The translations under genes and the position numbers were made by a program. Source: Marinobacter alexandrii (lineage in GTDB: Bacteria; Bacteroidota; Bacteroidia; Cytophagales; Cyclobacteriaceae). From it: a stretch of 64,000 bases of DNA. Of the stretch, positions 1 through 7,978 are shown piece after piece. The DNA is taken from the NCBI GenBank assembly GCA_039984955.1, contig JBDWTN010000007.1, forward strand, positions 2,364,501 to 2,428,500. The letters are read 5' to 3'. Within the stretch, counting starts at the first letter, position 1. Each line of letters begins with the position of its first letter. The notes beneath the pieces were generated by a model that saw only the letters and a program-made list of their open reading frames with translations, had not been told where the DNA came from and did no database searches.

Positions 1-466
1 TGGTATCGCCGTGGTATCCATTGCGAATAGTCATGAACTTATTCTTCTCAGGGTGTCCTTGAGCATGCTGGTATTGGATAGCCATTTTCATAGCGACCTC
101 TACAGAGACAGATCCACTGTCAGCTAAGAAGACTTTTTCTAATCCTGCTGGAGTTATTTCAACTAATTTTTGACAAAGCTTGCTGGCAGGTTCATGAGTT
201 ATGCCACCAAACATTACATGCGCCATTTTACCTAATTGGTCATTAGCGGCTTCATTCAATTCTGGAACATTATAGCCATGGATAGCGGTCCACCAGCTAG
301 ACATTCCATCTATCAGTTCACGCCCATCAGAAAGCGTTAACCTGACGTCTTGAGCTGAGACTACAGGGTAGACGGGGAGGGGGTTCGTCAGAGAGGTATA
401 TGGATGCCAGATATGATCTCTGTCAAACTCTAGAAGTTTTGAATCAAAGTTTGAGTCTTGCTGCAT
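1..466 (-). CDS. bioA: Adenosylmethionine-8-amino-7-oxononanoate aminotransferase (5' part only)
   Basis: BioA makes 7,8-diaminopelargonate from KAPA with SAM as amino donor, a PLP enzyme of class III aminotransferases in biotin synthesis. Only the first ~155 residues lie in the window; the rest, including the PLP lysine, runs off the left edge. The translation from the ATG at 464-466 has [11 protein letters not shown] near residue 14, [11 protein letters not shown] with the substrate-site tryptophans, [10 protein letters not shown], and ends in RNGYHGDT; all are typical BioA N-terminal motifs. The start lies inside the end of bioD (23-bp overlap in a different frame), so the two are probably translationally coupled. 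Last gene of the bioB-F-D-A operon. Confidence 0.93.
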   Translation of the reverse strand, partial: MQQDSNFDSKLLEFDRDHIWHPYTSLTNPLPVYPVVSAQDVRLTLSDGRELIDGMSSWWTAIHGYNVPELNEAANDQLGKMAHVMFGGITHEPASKLCQKLVEITPAGLEKVFLADSGSVSVEVAMKMAIQYQHAQGHPEKNKFMTIRNGYHGDT

Positions 467-1052
467 ACTTCCGGATGATTTCTGGCATGATTGATTCTTC
501 TTTTTCGATCTCAAGTAGACACTTTGCTCCCGTTCTTTTCATGATCACATCAAAGGTAGACGGATTCTTCTGTCCATTGAAAATGATGCCTAACAAAGGA
601 ATATTTTGCTGCTTAAGTAGATTGAGTGAAAGCAATGTATGGTTGATGCTGCCCAAGTAATAGTTGGAAACTAAGACTACTGGGAGTCCTGTTTTGGCAA
701 CCCAGTCAATATTCAAATAGTCCTCTCTCATAGGGACCATTAAGCCTCCTGCTAATTCAATAATCAACCTATTCTTGGTTTCTGGTATGCTGAGTTCAGC
801 TTCATCTACATGAACATTGTCAATAGATGCAGCAGCATGCGGACTCATGGGCTGGGTTAACCGATAGGCTTCTGAATGAACAGTAGTATTTGGTGACCAG
901 CGTTGTACTTTGTGAGAGTCGGTGTTTTCTAAATCTCCTGCCTGAACGGGTTTCCAGTAATCTGCTTTCAGTGCTTCACATAGGATTGCCGATACGACTG
1001 TTTTTCCGGTATCTGTGCCTATTCCTGCTACGATAAATCTTTGATCTTTCAT
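444..1052 (-). CDS. bioD: Dethiobiotin synthetase
   Basis: ATP-dependent carboxylase that closes the ureido ring of diaminopelargonate to give dethiobiotin. 202 residues, slightly shorter than the E. coli enzyme. The P-loop [13 protein letters not shown] is at residues 11-23, followed by KPVQAGD, the conserved substrate-contact lysine region, and a central ELAGGLMVP segment equivalent to the EGAGG motif. Its ATG overlaps the bioF stop (ATGA), and its 3' end overlaps bioA. Both overlaps and the shared strand make this one tight biotin operon. Cytosolic. Confidence 0.94.
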   Translation of the reverse strand: MKDQRFIVAGIGTDTGKTVVSAILCEALKADYWKPVQAGDLENTDSHKVQRWSPNTTVHSEAYRLTQPMSPHAAASIDNVHVDEAELSIPETKNRLIIELAGGLMVPMREDYLNIDWVAKTGLPVVLVSNYYLGSINHTLLSLNLLKQQNIPLLGIIFNGQKNPSTFDVIMKRTGAKCLLEIEKEESIMPEIIRKYAARLKL

Positions 1053-2155
1053 TTATTCAAGATTTCAAATAGCAAATCTATTTCTTCCTGGGTGTTGTAT
1101 GCATGTAAGCAAAAACGAATTCGTTCAGACCCCTCTGCGACACTCGGTTTCCTAATGGGCAGTGCATTTATTCCAGCGTCCATTAGCTGATTACCTATGG
1201 CGATCACATTTTCATTTCCAGGAATAATCAATGATTGAATTTGAGACGGGGAATCGAGCCAGTCTAAAGTAGATTCCTTTCTCTGTTCAATAAAGTAATT
1301 GATGCGATCTTGAAGCTTTTTTCTTTCACTCGTTGCATAGGGGAGATAATCATAAAATGCAGAGATAGCTGCAAAATGATGTCCAGTTGGAGCAGTAGAG
1401 AAGATTAATGAACGAGAAAAATTTACCTGATAATCTTTAAGCCACATCGGCCCAACAACTGCCGCCCCATGAATTCCTGGACCTTTTCCATAGGTCACAA
1501 TTCTTGCCATGACTTTTTCCTCTAGACCTAGTGCTTGAGTAAGTCCTTCACCTTTTTCACCGTAAACTGCTATTGAATGAGCTTCATCTACAATCAACAT
1601 CGCTTCAAACTGTTCGCATATATTGGTTATTTCCTCCAGAGGGCAGATATCACCATCCATACTGTATACCGATTCTACTATGACTAATTTTTGACCATCA
1701 CAGCTTTGAAGTTTTGCGCTGAGATCTTCAACATCATTATGCTTGAATTTAATTTTTTTAGATACTCCTAAACGAGCGCCATCTATCAGGCTGGCATGAA
1801 TAAGCTCGTCGCAAATAAGTGTCGTTTCTCTGGTTGCTAAACAGGAGATTAGTCCAAGGTTTGCCGCGTAACCTGAGGAATAAACCAAAGAGCTTTCTAC
1901 TTGATGAAAGTCAGCAACTTTTTGTTCTACCTGCTCTGCATAATCAGAATTTCCGCTGAGTAGTCTCGAACCTGTGGCACCATTTGTACAATCGGAAGAT
2001 TGGATTTCTTTATCTATCGATTTTGATAGTTCTTTGGATTTAGCGAATCCTAAATAGTCATTGGAATAAAAATCAATCCCCTCTGGTGGGAGGGGAAGAG
2101 TTCGCAACAGATGTTGCTTTTGTCTTTCTTGGAGTGCCTTTTGATAGCTATTCAT
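1049..2155 (-). CDS. bioF: 8-amino-7-oxononanoate synthase family PLP enzyme
   Basis: Alpha-oxoamine synthase that condenses pimeloyl thioester with alanine to KAPA. 368 residues with the fold-type I signature: FYSNDYLGFA near the N-terminus, TGSRLLSGN, VYSMDGDICPL, the aspartate in VDEAHSIAVYG and the PLP-lysine segment YGKGPGIHGAAVVG. The lysine segment differs from the usual GKALGxxGA, but this variant fits a BioF-like paralogue. Alternative members of the family (Kbl, serine palmitoyltransferase-like) are unlikely because it lies between bioB and bioD, 9 bp after bioB and overlapping bioD by 4 bp. Confidence 0.9.
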   Translation of the reverse strand: MNSYQKALQERQKQHLLRTLPLPPEGIDFYSNDYLGFAKSKELSKSIDKEIQSSDCTNGATGSRLLSGNSDYAEQVEQKVADFHQVESSLVYSSGYAANLGLISCLATRETTLICDELIHASLIDGARLGVSKKIKFKHNDVEDLSAKLQSCDGQKLVIVESVYSMDGDICPLEEITNICEQFEAMLIVDEAHSIAVYGEKGEGLTQALGLEEKVMARIVTYGKGPGIHGAAVVGPMWLKDYQVNFSRSLIFSTAPTGHHFAAISAFYDYLPYATSERKKLQDRINYFIEQRKESTLDWLDSPSQIQSLIIPGNENVIAIGNQLMDAGINALPIRKPSVAEGSERIRFCLHAYNTQEEIDLLFEILNK

Positions 2156-2164
2156 CCAAATTAT

Positions 2165-3154
2165 TTAAGCTTCTACTTCTGCTTCTTTTTTGTCGTATTT
2201 GAAAGCCTCTCTTGGTTGCAATCCAAGTAGATTAAACATTTCTTTGTCGTCATTGAAGTCTGGGTTGGGAGTCGTAAGTAGTTTATCTCCAGCAAAAATC
2301 GAATTTGCGCCAGCCATAAAGCATAAGGCTTGTTCGGTCAAGCTCATTCCTTCTCTTCCAGCTGACAGCCTTACGACAGAGGCTGGCATTACTAGACGAG
2401 CAGTTGCAATCATTCTCACCAACTCATGTGCCGCTACTCTTGGCTGTTCTGCTAGTGGAGTTCCTTCGACAGGTACTAGTGCGTTTACAGGAACTGACTC
2501 TGGATGAACATCCATATTGGCTAATGTGAGTAGCATGCCCATTCTATCCTCTGCTGACTCACCCATGCCAATGATACCGCCCGAACAAACAGTGATCTTC
2601 GCTTTTCTCACATTATCAATGGTTTTTAATCGATCGTCATATTCTCTTGTGCTGATGATGTCATCATAATAAGCTTCTGATGTATCAATGTTGTGGTTGT
2701 AGGCATACAATCCAGCATCAGCTAATTTTTTAGCTTGGTCTTCTGAGACCATTCCCAGAGTACAACATACTTCCATATCCATACTGTTCACCGTTTTCAC
2801 CATGTTCAATACTTTATCGAAATCACTGTTATCCCTGACTTCTCTCCAGGCAGCTCCTAAACACATTCTTGAAGCGCCATTTGCTTTGGCAGATTCAGCT
2901 TGAGCTCTTACCTCATCTACTTCCATCAGTTTGTGCACTTTGATGTCGGTATGGTACCTCGCAGCTTGCGGGCAGTAAGCGCAATCTTCTGGGCACCCCC
3001 CAGTTTTGATGGAAATAAGACTACTGACCTGCACCTCTTGAGGATTATGGTATTTTCTGTGAGCTACCTGAGCTTCAAATACTAGGTCGAGCAGTGGTCT
3101 ATTATAGATTTCTGCAATTTCTTCTAATGTCCAGTTGTGTCTTACTTCCGCCAT
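2165..3154 (-). CDS. bioB: Biotin synthase
   Basis: Radical-SAM enzyme that inserts sulfur into dethiobiotin. 329 residues. The SAM-cluster motif CPEDCAYC is near residues 54-61. The [2Fe-2S] ligand set is visible as cysteines in [17 protein letters not shown] and [11 protein letters not shown] plus the arginine in VRLSAGRE. First gene of the biotin operon. About 260 bp upstream are gene-free; I could not find a convincing BirA operator there, so regulation is unknown. No bioC or bioH lies in the visible part of the cluster. Confidence 0.97.
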   Translation of the reverse strand: MAEVRHNWTLEEIAEIYNRPLLDLVFEAQVAHRKYHNPQEVQVSSLISIKTGGCPEDCAYCPQAARYHTDIKVHKLMEVDEVRAQAESAKANGASRMCLGAAWREVRDNSDFDKVLNMVKTVNSMDMEVCCTLGMVSEDQAKKLADAGLYAYNHNIDTSEAYYDDIISTREYDDRLKTIDNVRKAKITVCSGGIIGMGESAEDRMGMLLTLANMDVHPESVPVNALVPVEGTPLAEQPRVAAHELVRMIATARLVMPASVVRLSAGREGMSLTEQALCFMAGANSIFAGDKLLTTPNPDFNDDKEMFNLLGLQPREAFKYDKKEAEVEA

Positions 3155-3332
3155 AAAATAGATTATTTATTCGAGCTGCAATAATAGATCAAATCAACTC
3201 GATCATACATAAAGATAAGGAGTCAGTGAAATAATTCTAATTTTTGGCTGATTGAGTATCGAGGTAAAACAAAGTGTAAACTGTTTTGATACGAATGATA
3301 TAAAAAGATTACGCTTATAGCTAAATAAAGAT

Positions 3333-3359
3333 ACCCCTAACAGCTTTTCTATTAGGGGT
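3333..3359 (-). terminator. Putative terminator after the 3414-4463 gene
   Basis: Inverted repeat ACCCCTAA / TTAGGGGT (8 bp arms, 11-base loop), 55 bp beyond the stop of the minus-strand gene. The downstream minus-strand sequence is T-rich but interrupted. Positions 3155-3413 hold nothing else I can name besides the bioB leader. Confidence 0.55.
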
Positions 3360-3413
3360 TAATACACAAACCACTCTCACGATGATTTGTAATACGCTGA
3401 ATTAGTCAACTAT

Positions 3414-4463
3414 CTATTTTGCATATTCAAGAAAACCATTCAACGATTTCATAACAAATACTTTGGAAGCATTATAGGCACCATTGATGAATTTGTCTTC
3501 GTCACACTCTACAGCTTGAACACGGTTTAACTCTCTGTCATCAACATTGAAAATGGTGAATGAACCCATATTTGTTCCAGACATTTTAGTTTGAGCTGAC
3601 TCTACTGCCTTATATTTTTTCTTTGGATCGAATACGCCTTCAATTTCGACTGGCTTTTTTATGGCATAGTTTGCAAACCCTTGCTTTTTCATACTCTCTG
3701 TATGACCAAAATTGCAATATGAAGTGATTGGAAAGCCCCCTTTTAAGCTTTTAGTCGTGATCCATTCATTTGGAGATATTCTAAAATTAGCTTTTGCTAC
3801 TACTTTTGCGACTCCTCCAGCTGTTTTAGCAGCGGTCTTACTGAATTGAGATTCTCCGTCTTCAAATACTGGGATGATTAGATTTACTTTAGCAATTATT
3901 GCTCCATTAAGTGCTTTCGATAGTTTTGGAGTATAATCTAAGAATGTGTTTTTACCTCTACCATCTTTCTTGATTTTCTTGTAAAAGAATTCATATCCGG
4001 TAGGAGTAACCAATAGATAGCCAGGATTTTGAGCTTCATTAATTGTTCCTCCTTTTGTTCTACTCCATTCTGCCATATACTCCGTTTGGGCAACTTCATC
4101 TGGGGAAATAATTTCAAAACCCGCGGCTTTTAATTTGTTGGTATATTCTTTATACAGCTTATCTACACTTTCTTGTAATCTTTCTTGAGATATTCCGGGA
4201 ATTCCTAGCGTTAAGCTAACTCTTGCATCGCCTCTGTATCCTCCACCAAACTCAGAACCTCCTCTAGCAACTTCTGCGGCACTGTACATTAGTTGATAGT
4301 TGATGAAAAATTCTGCTATAAAGACTCTTTTTGGAGCATCTTTTAGTTTTTTCTGACCATATGCTCCGACTCCTTTGGTTGGTTCAAAATCATCGAATGA
4401 TTGAGCAATCAACAATGAGCTTCCTAGAACAAAAAATGAGACTATTAAATAAATTTTTTTCAT
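3414..4463 (-). CDS. Secreted protein of unknown function
   Basis: I do not recognise a family. The start was set at the internal ATG at 4461-4463 because it opens a clean signal peptide (MKKIYLIVSFFVLGSSLLIAQ); the longer open frame upstream has no sensible N-terminus. The mature part (~328 residues) is Lys/Gly-rich, with an early KRVFIAEFFINYQLM segment and a run of Ala/Lys (KTAAKTAGGVAKVVAKAN). It has only two cysteines and no repeats. Probably periplasmic or surface-exposed. It stands alone between terminators at 3333-3359 and 4570-4592, so it is likely monocistronic. Confidence 0.75.
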   Translation of the reverse strand: MKKIYLIVSFFVLGSSLLIAQSFDDFEPTKGVGAYGQKKLKDAPKRVFIAEFFINYQLMYSAAEVARGGSEFGGGYRGDARVSLTLGIPGISQERLQESVDKLYKEYTNKLKAAGFEIISPDEVAQTEYMAEWSRTKGGTINEAQNPGYLLVTPTGYEFFYKKIKKDGRGKNTFLDYTPKLSKALNGAIIAKVNLIIPVFEDGESQFSKTAAKTAGGVAKVVAKANFRISPNEWITTKSLKGGFPITSYCNFGHTESMKKQGFANYAIKKPVEIEGVFDPKKKYKAVESAQTKMSGTNMGSFTIFNVDDRELNRVQAVECDEDKFINGAYNASKVFVMKSLNGFLEYAK

Positions 4464-4569
4464 GACGGATAAATTTTGATTTGTGTGACTCAAAATTCGA
4501 GATATAACGAGGTAGATTCCATCCCATTCAAGAGGCATTTTCGTATACCATGAAACCCGTAGAAACAAA

Positions 4570-4592
4570 AAGTCCTCTTGTTGTGAGGACTT
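4570..4592 (-). terminator. Rho-independent terminator after the 4707-5150 lipoprotein gene
   Basis: Perfect 8-bp stem AAGTCCTC / GAGGACTT with a 7-base loop, followed on the minus strand by TTTTTGTTTCT. It isolates the small lipoprotein gene from the next minus-strand gene. Confidence 0.8.
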
Positions 4593-4706
4593 ATGAAGTC
4601 ATGCTTTTAATTCAGATAGAATCTTCGCAACTCACTATTGAATTGGTCAATTTTCTTCACGTACACAATTGAAAGGAGTCCACTTGGACCTTCTTCTTAG
4701 AAAGTG

Positions 4707-5150
4707 TCAATAAGGGACATCAGTAAAAGAACCAGAGGCTGAATATTCGTAAGCCTGGGAGTTGCTGTTGCCTTCTCCGAATACTGCAAAAGTCCCTGAT
4801 ATCGTTTTATTCTCTTTGTCGAGCGTAGTAATTTCAATGATGGTTCCATCGGTTCTATTTAATTGATTAAACCAAAAGCTTGCGCCATCTTGAAGTGTAT
4901 AAACTTTTTCCTCTAAAGGGGCAGAGGATCTGATAAAAAGATCCAATCCTCCAGTACTCCATCCAATCCCCATTTCAAATCCGTTAATATCGTTTCCGCC
5001 ACTGGTGCGCGTGATTCTGGCAAATGCACACTCTTGTTCGGAAAGTTTGACTACAGCGTTTTTTTCACAAACGAATGGCTCCTCTTTTTCACAGCTCAGG
5101 AAGGAGATTGAGCAGATTATTAAGGTCGAAATAAGATTTATTTTTTTCAT
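4707..5150 (-). CDS. Small lipoprotein of unknown function
   Basis: 147 residues from the ATG at 5148-5150; an upstream ATG would add eight residues before the signal peptide. The lipobox is FLSCE, so the mature protein begins CEKEEPFVCEKN with two cysteines in the first nine residues. The rest is beta-rich, ending in an ISGTFAVFG...SGSFTDVPY pattern that resembles the C-terminal strands of the DUF6252-type lipoproteins of Bacteroidota; that assignment is only a resemblance. Function unknown. Likely monocistronic, given the terminator just after it. Confidence 0.72.
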   Translation of the reverse strand: MKKINLISTLIICSISFLSCEKEEPFVCEKNAVVKLSEQECAFARITRTSGGNDINGFEMGIGWSTGGLDLFIRSSAPLEEKVYTLQDGASFWFNQLNRTDGTIIEITTLDKENKTISGTFAVFGEGNSNSQAYEYSASGSFTDVPY

Positions 5151-5235
5151 TGATTTTTTAATGTCAAAAATCAATTCTTATTTGATGAAATGAATCAGTG
5201 GCAATGGGGGTTCTGCGTACGTAGTTGACGGTATT

Positions 5236-5853
5236 TTAGATCAAATTGTTAGCGTAAGCGAATTTTATGAGTCCAACTAAGTTATTGGTACCTGTTTTTC
5301 TGAAGATGTTTTTGCGGTGAGTCTCTACCGTTCGTTCACTTATGAATAGCTCTTCGGCCATCTGCTTGTTTGTATACTCTTTGGAGATTAGCTTAAGAAT
5401 TTCTCGTTCACGGTCAGTCAGAAGTTTTTGTTCCCCAGTGCCATTTAACCCTCTCATTAGCATGGTGTTGACATCCGAACTTAGATAGACTTTACCATTT
5501 TTTACGGCTCGAACGGCATTGATCAATTCCTCATGAGAGTCCTTTTTTAGAATGTATCCATCCACTCCTTCTTTTAGGATCTCTTTGATTAAATGTGCTT
5601 CATCATGCATACTTAGCACAATGATTTTGACGGAAGGGTATTTTTGTTTTACCCTTCGAACCAGTGTAAGCCCATCATCGTCGGGCAAATTATAGTCTGT
5701 AATCAAAAGATCGGGACTCTTTCGGGTTAGGGAATCCAGTGTTTCTTGAACAGAACCAGCAGTTCCAATTACTTCGAATACATCTTCGCTAGAAAGAATT
5801 TTCACAAGACCACCCAATAATATGGCGTGATCATCAGTAAGAAATATTTTCAT
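5236..5853 (-). CDS. NarL/FixJ-family response regulator
   Basis: 205 residues from the ATG at 5851-5853, giving the standard receiver start MKIFLTDDHAIL. The receiver domain covers about residues 1-120, with the acidic pair DD, phospho-acceptor Asp in LLITDYNLPDDDG, the Ser in IVLSMHDE and the Lys in YILKKDS. The LuxR-type helix-turn-helix is at ~140-200 (LTDREREILKLIS, QMAEELFISERTVETHRKNI). A full DNA-binding regulator. It is 98 bp downstream of a histidine kinase of the matching HisKA_3 class, so they form a two-component pair. Targets are not evident. Confidence 0.93.
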   Translation of the reverse strand: MKIFLTDDHAILLGGLVKILSSEDVFEVIGTAGSVQETLDSLTRKSPDLLITDYNLPDDDGLTLVRRVKQKYPSVKIIVLSMHDEAHLIKEILKEGVDGYILKKDSHEELINAVRAVKNGKVYLSSDVNTMLMRGLNGTGEQKLLTDREREILKLISKEYTNKQMAEELFISERTVETHRKNIFRKTGTNNLVGLIKFAYANNLI

Positions 5854-5951
5854 TTTGGCGGATTTATCTCCTCTGATGAAAGATAGTAAATTCATTCTTT
5901 CTTGATCTTAAAATTCTCAGAATCAAAGAAGGTTTTGAAAGAGGATTAATA

Positions 5952-7730
5952 CTATACCATTTCCAGGGTATTTTCTTTTTTTGATAAACTAATCTTACTT
6001 GGGGCATTGATGATCAACGTATTTCCTTTTTTCTTAGGTTGTGTTTCTAAATCTAATTCACCCTTAATGAGGTTGGTTCTAGTGTTCAGATTTTTCCATC
6101 CATTCCCTTTCCCTGAGGTGAGTAGAGATTTATCAAATCCAATACCATTATCCTCAATGAGCAGCGTTATCTCGTGATCATCTTTTGTGATCTGAAGTGT
6201 TATTTTATCAGCATTGGAGTACTTCAATATATTGTTGATCCATTCTTGAGAAATACGATAAAGTGATACCTCCTGAATTTCGGTTAAACGCTTGTTTAAG
6301 CCAAAAACATCAAGCTCCACAAACACTTTTCCTGATTGATTGATGCGCCCAGTAAACTCCTCGAATGCACTTTTAAGACCATTTTGAATCAATGTTTGCG
6401 GCATAAGGTCAAAACAAATGTTTTTTAATTCCTTATACATTTCTTCTATGACTTGAGAAGATGATTCAAAAACTTTTTGGCGTTCATCTGGTTTGGCACC
6501 TTCCTCAAGATTTTTAAGGTTCATGTTGAGTAGTGAAATCATTTGCCCAAACCCATCGTGTAAATCTCTTGCATAGCGTGAGCGTTCTTTTTCCTGTGAG
6601 GAAATGGTTGCTGTTATTTCTGCTTCACGCGCTATTCTTTGACTCTCTTCTTTGAGCTTTTCAGATTTTAGTTTCATCTGCTGTTTGAATTGAATGAAAA
6701 GGAATATCAACAAGAGAATAATTGCTGCTGAGCCGATTAATTGAGTGTTTTTTTGTTTGATCTCCGCTTTCTGAGTTTGTATTTCTGTTTCCTTTTTTTC
6801 TGTCTGATATTTAGTCTCAACCTCTGCTAATTGCTGACTTTTTCGTTCGTTAAAAAGACTGTCTTTTACTTTTACATGATCCTTATAATATTTTAGCGCA
6901 CTAGCATATTCGCCTCTACGTTCTTCTACCAATGAGAGCATTTGTAAAACATGCTTTTCAAAGTCGGGAAAAGACACTTTCCGCGCAACGTTCAGTGCTT
7001 CTTCAAAATAAGTTTCAGCTTGATTGGTTTCACCTATTTCGAGTAGCATCTCCCCAATATTATTTTTTACAATAGCATACCCCACTTCATCTTTTATAAT
7101 GAGCTTATATTTTGCAGCTAATTCAAAATAGTGTTGTGCACTATCATACTTGGCTAGCTGTGTATACACCATTCCAAGGTTGTCATAATTATAGCTGAGC
7201 CCGATAGTATCTCCTATTGCGAACTTTACCTTTGTAGATCTTAGGTAATAGTCTAATGATATTTCTAGCTCATTTTTTTGAAAATGGAGTACTCCGAGAT
7301 TATTGAGACTATTTCCAATACCTATTGAATCATTTTTCTCATTAGCATATTTCAGACCTTCCAAAAAGTAGTCTGAGGCTAAATCGAAGTTTTGTTGCTT
7401 CTTCTGCAAAGTGCCTATGAGGTTAAGAATTTCGGCCGGCTTTTCTTTTGAATTAAGCGACTTAAATATGTCTAATGATCTTTGATATTGCTCCAAGGCA
7501 GGTTCGAATTGTCCCAAGCAGTAGTGTGCTAATCCTAACTGAAGAATTGCTTCAGCCTTTAAAGATGAAGCATCCGATTTGTCAATGTTTAGACGGTTAA
7601 GCAGCAGAAGTGTACTGTCGCACGTCAGCTGTGCATCCACAATTTCTTCCAATGAGTTTTTTGAAAGGCTAATTTGTGAGCGAACTGAAAAAGTGATACA
7701 AATAAGAAATGCTAAGGCAGGCAATTTCAT
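5952..7730 (-). CDS. TPR-containing sensor histidine kinase (HisKA_3 / NarX-DesK class)
   Basis: 592 residues. Signal peptide (~1-19), then about seven TPR units (residues ~35-300, with repeats such as LGLAHYCLGQFEPALEQYQ), one transmembrane helix (~330-347) and a coiled-coil linker. The dimerisation and phospho-acceptor helix RYARDLHDGFGQMISLLNMNL is at ~385-405, and the HATPase_c has N-box QEWINNILKYSNAD and G-box IEDNGIGFD. The TPRs are predicted to face the periplasm. It phosphorylates the regulator encoded just downstream. The ligand is unknown; this architecture is frequent in Bacteroidota. Confidence 0.92.
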   Translation of the reverse strand: MKLPALAFLICITFSVRSQISLSKNSLEEIVDAQLTCDSTLLLLNRLNIDKSDASSLKAEAILQLGLAHYCLGQFEPALEQYQRSLDIFKSLNSKEKPAEILNLIGTLQKKQQNFDLASDYFLEGLKYANEKNDSIGIGNSLNNLGVLHFQKNELEISLDYYLRSTKVKFAIGDTIGLSYNYDNLGMVYTQLAKYDSAQHYFELAAKYKLIIKDEVGYAIVKNNIGEMLLEIGETNQAETYFEEALNVARKVSFPDFEKHVLQMLSLVEERRGEYASALKYYKDHVKVKDSLFNERKSQQLAEVETKYQTEKKETEIQTQKAEIKQKNTQLIGSAAIILLLIFLFIQFKQQMKLKSEKLKEESQRIAREAEITATISSQEKERSRYARDLHDGFGQMISLLNMNLKNLEEGAKPDERQKVFESSSQVIEEMYKELKNICFDLMPQTLIQNGLKSAFEEFTGRINQSGKVFVELDVFGLNKRLTEIQEVSLYRISQEWINNILKYSNADKITLQITKDDHEITLLIEDNGIGFDKSLLTSGKGNGWKNLNTRTNLIKGELDLETQPKKKGNTLIINAPSKISLSKKENTLEMV

Positions 7731-7823
7731 GTGACTAATTTGTAAAAATCTCCTGATCGATAAAAATTGTTTTCGTTTAATCAGCGATATGATAAGACGA
7801 CTATTTTTAACGAGCTTTTTAAA

Positions 7824-7938
7824 ATGAATTTGTTTACTTCTATAAGTTAAATCATCATCAGCTCCAGGCGCAGAGGAGGTTGTTGAGGAGAGCAGTTGGT
7901 GGGATGATGTCTATGACTGGGTAGACTCATTGTTCTAA
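7824..7938 (+). other. Possible small-peptide gene interrupted by a frameshift
   Basis: Reading on the plus strand, an ATG at 7824 opens MNLFTSIS and hits a stop at 7848-7850. Skipping one base there gives a continuous acidic tail of 29 residues (KSSSAPGAEEVVEE then SSWWDDVYDWVDSLF) ending in a TAA at 7936-7938, only 3 bp before a strong terminator. The tail's composition looks protein-like and the terminator position fits a plus-strand transcript. It could be a broken small ORF, programmed frameshifting or chance. No family recognised. Confidence 0.25.
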
Positions 7939-7941
7939 AAG

Positions 7942-7973
7942 AAAAAACCCTCTAAGGAATTAGAGGGTTTTTT
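7942..7973. terminator. Strong bidirectional terminator
   Basis: 14-bp perfect inverted repeat (AAAAAACCCTCTAA / TTAGAGGGTTTTTT) with a GGAA loop. It ends 6 bp from the stop of the minus-strand peptidase gene and works equally in the plus direction after the possible small ORF. Confidence 0.9.
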
Positions 7974-7978
7974 AACTA

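Noticed and set aside
3155-3332. Possible BirA operator upstream of bioB (GTATC...GATAC and GTGTAAAC-like words)
   Set aside because: Arms are uneven and do not match the TTGTAAACC-type spacing; not a convincing operator.
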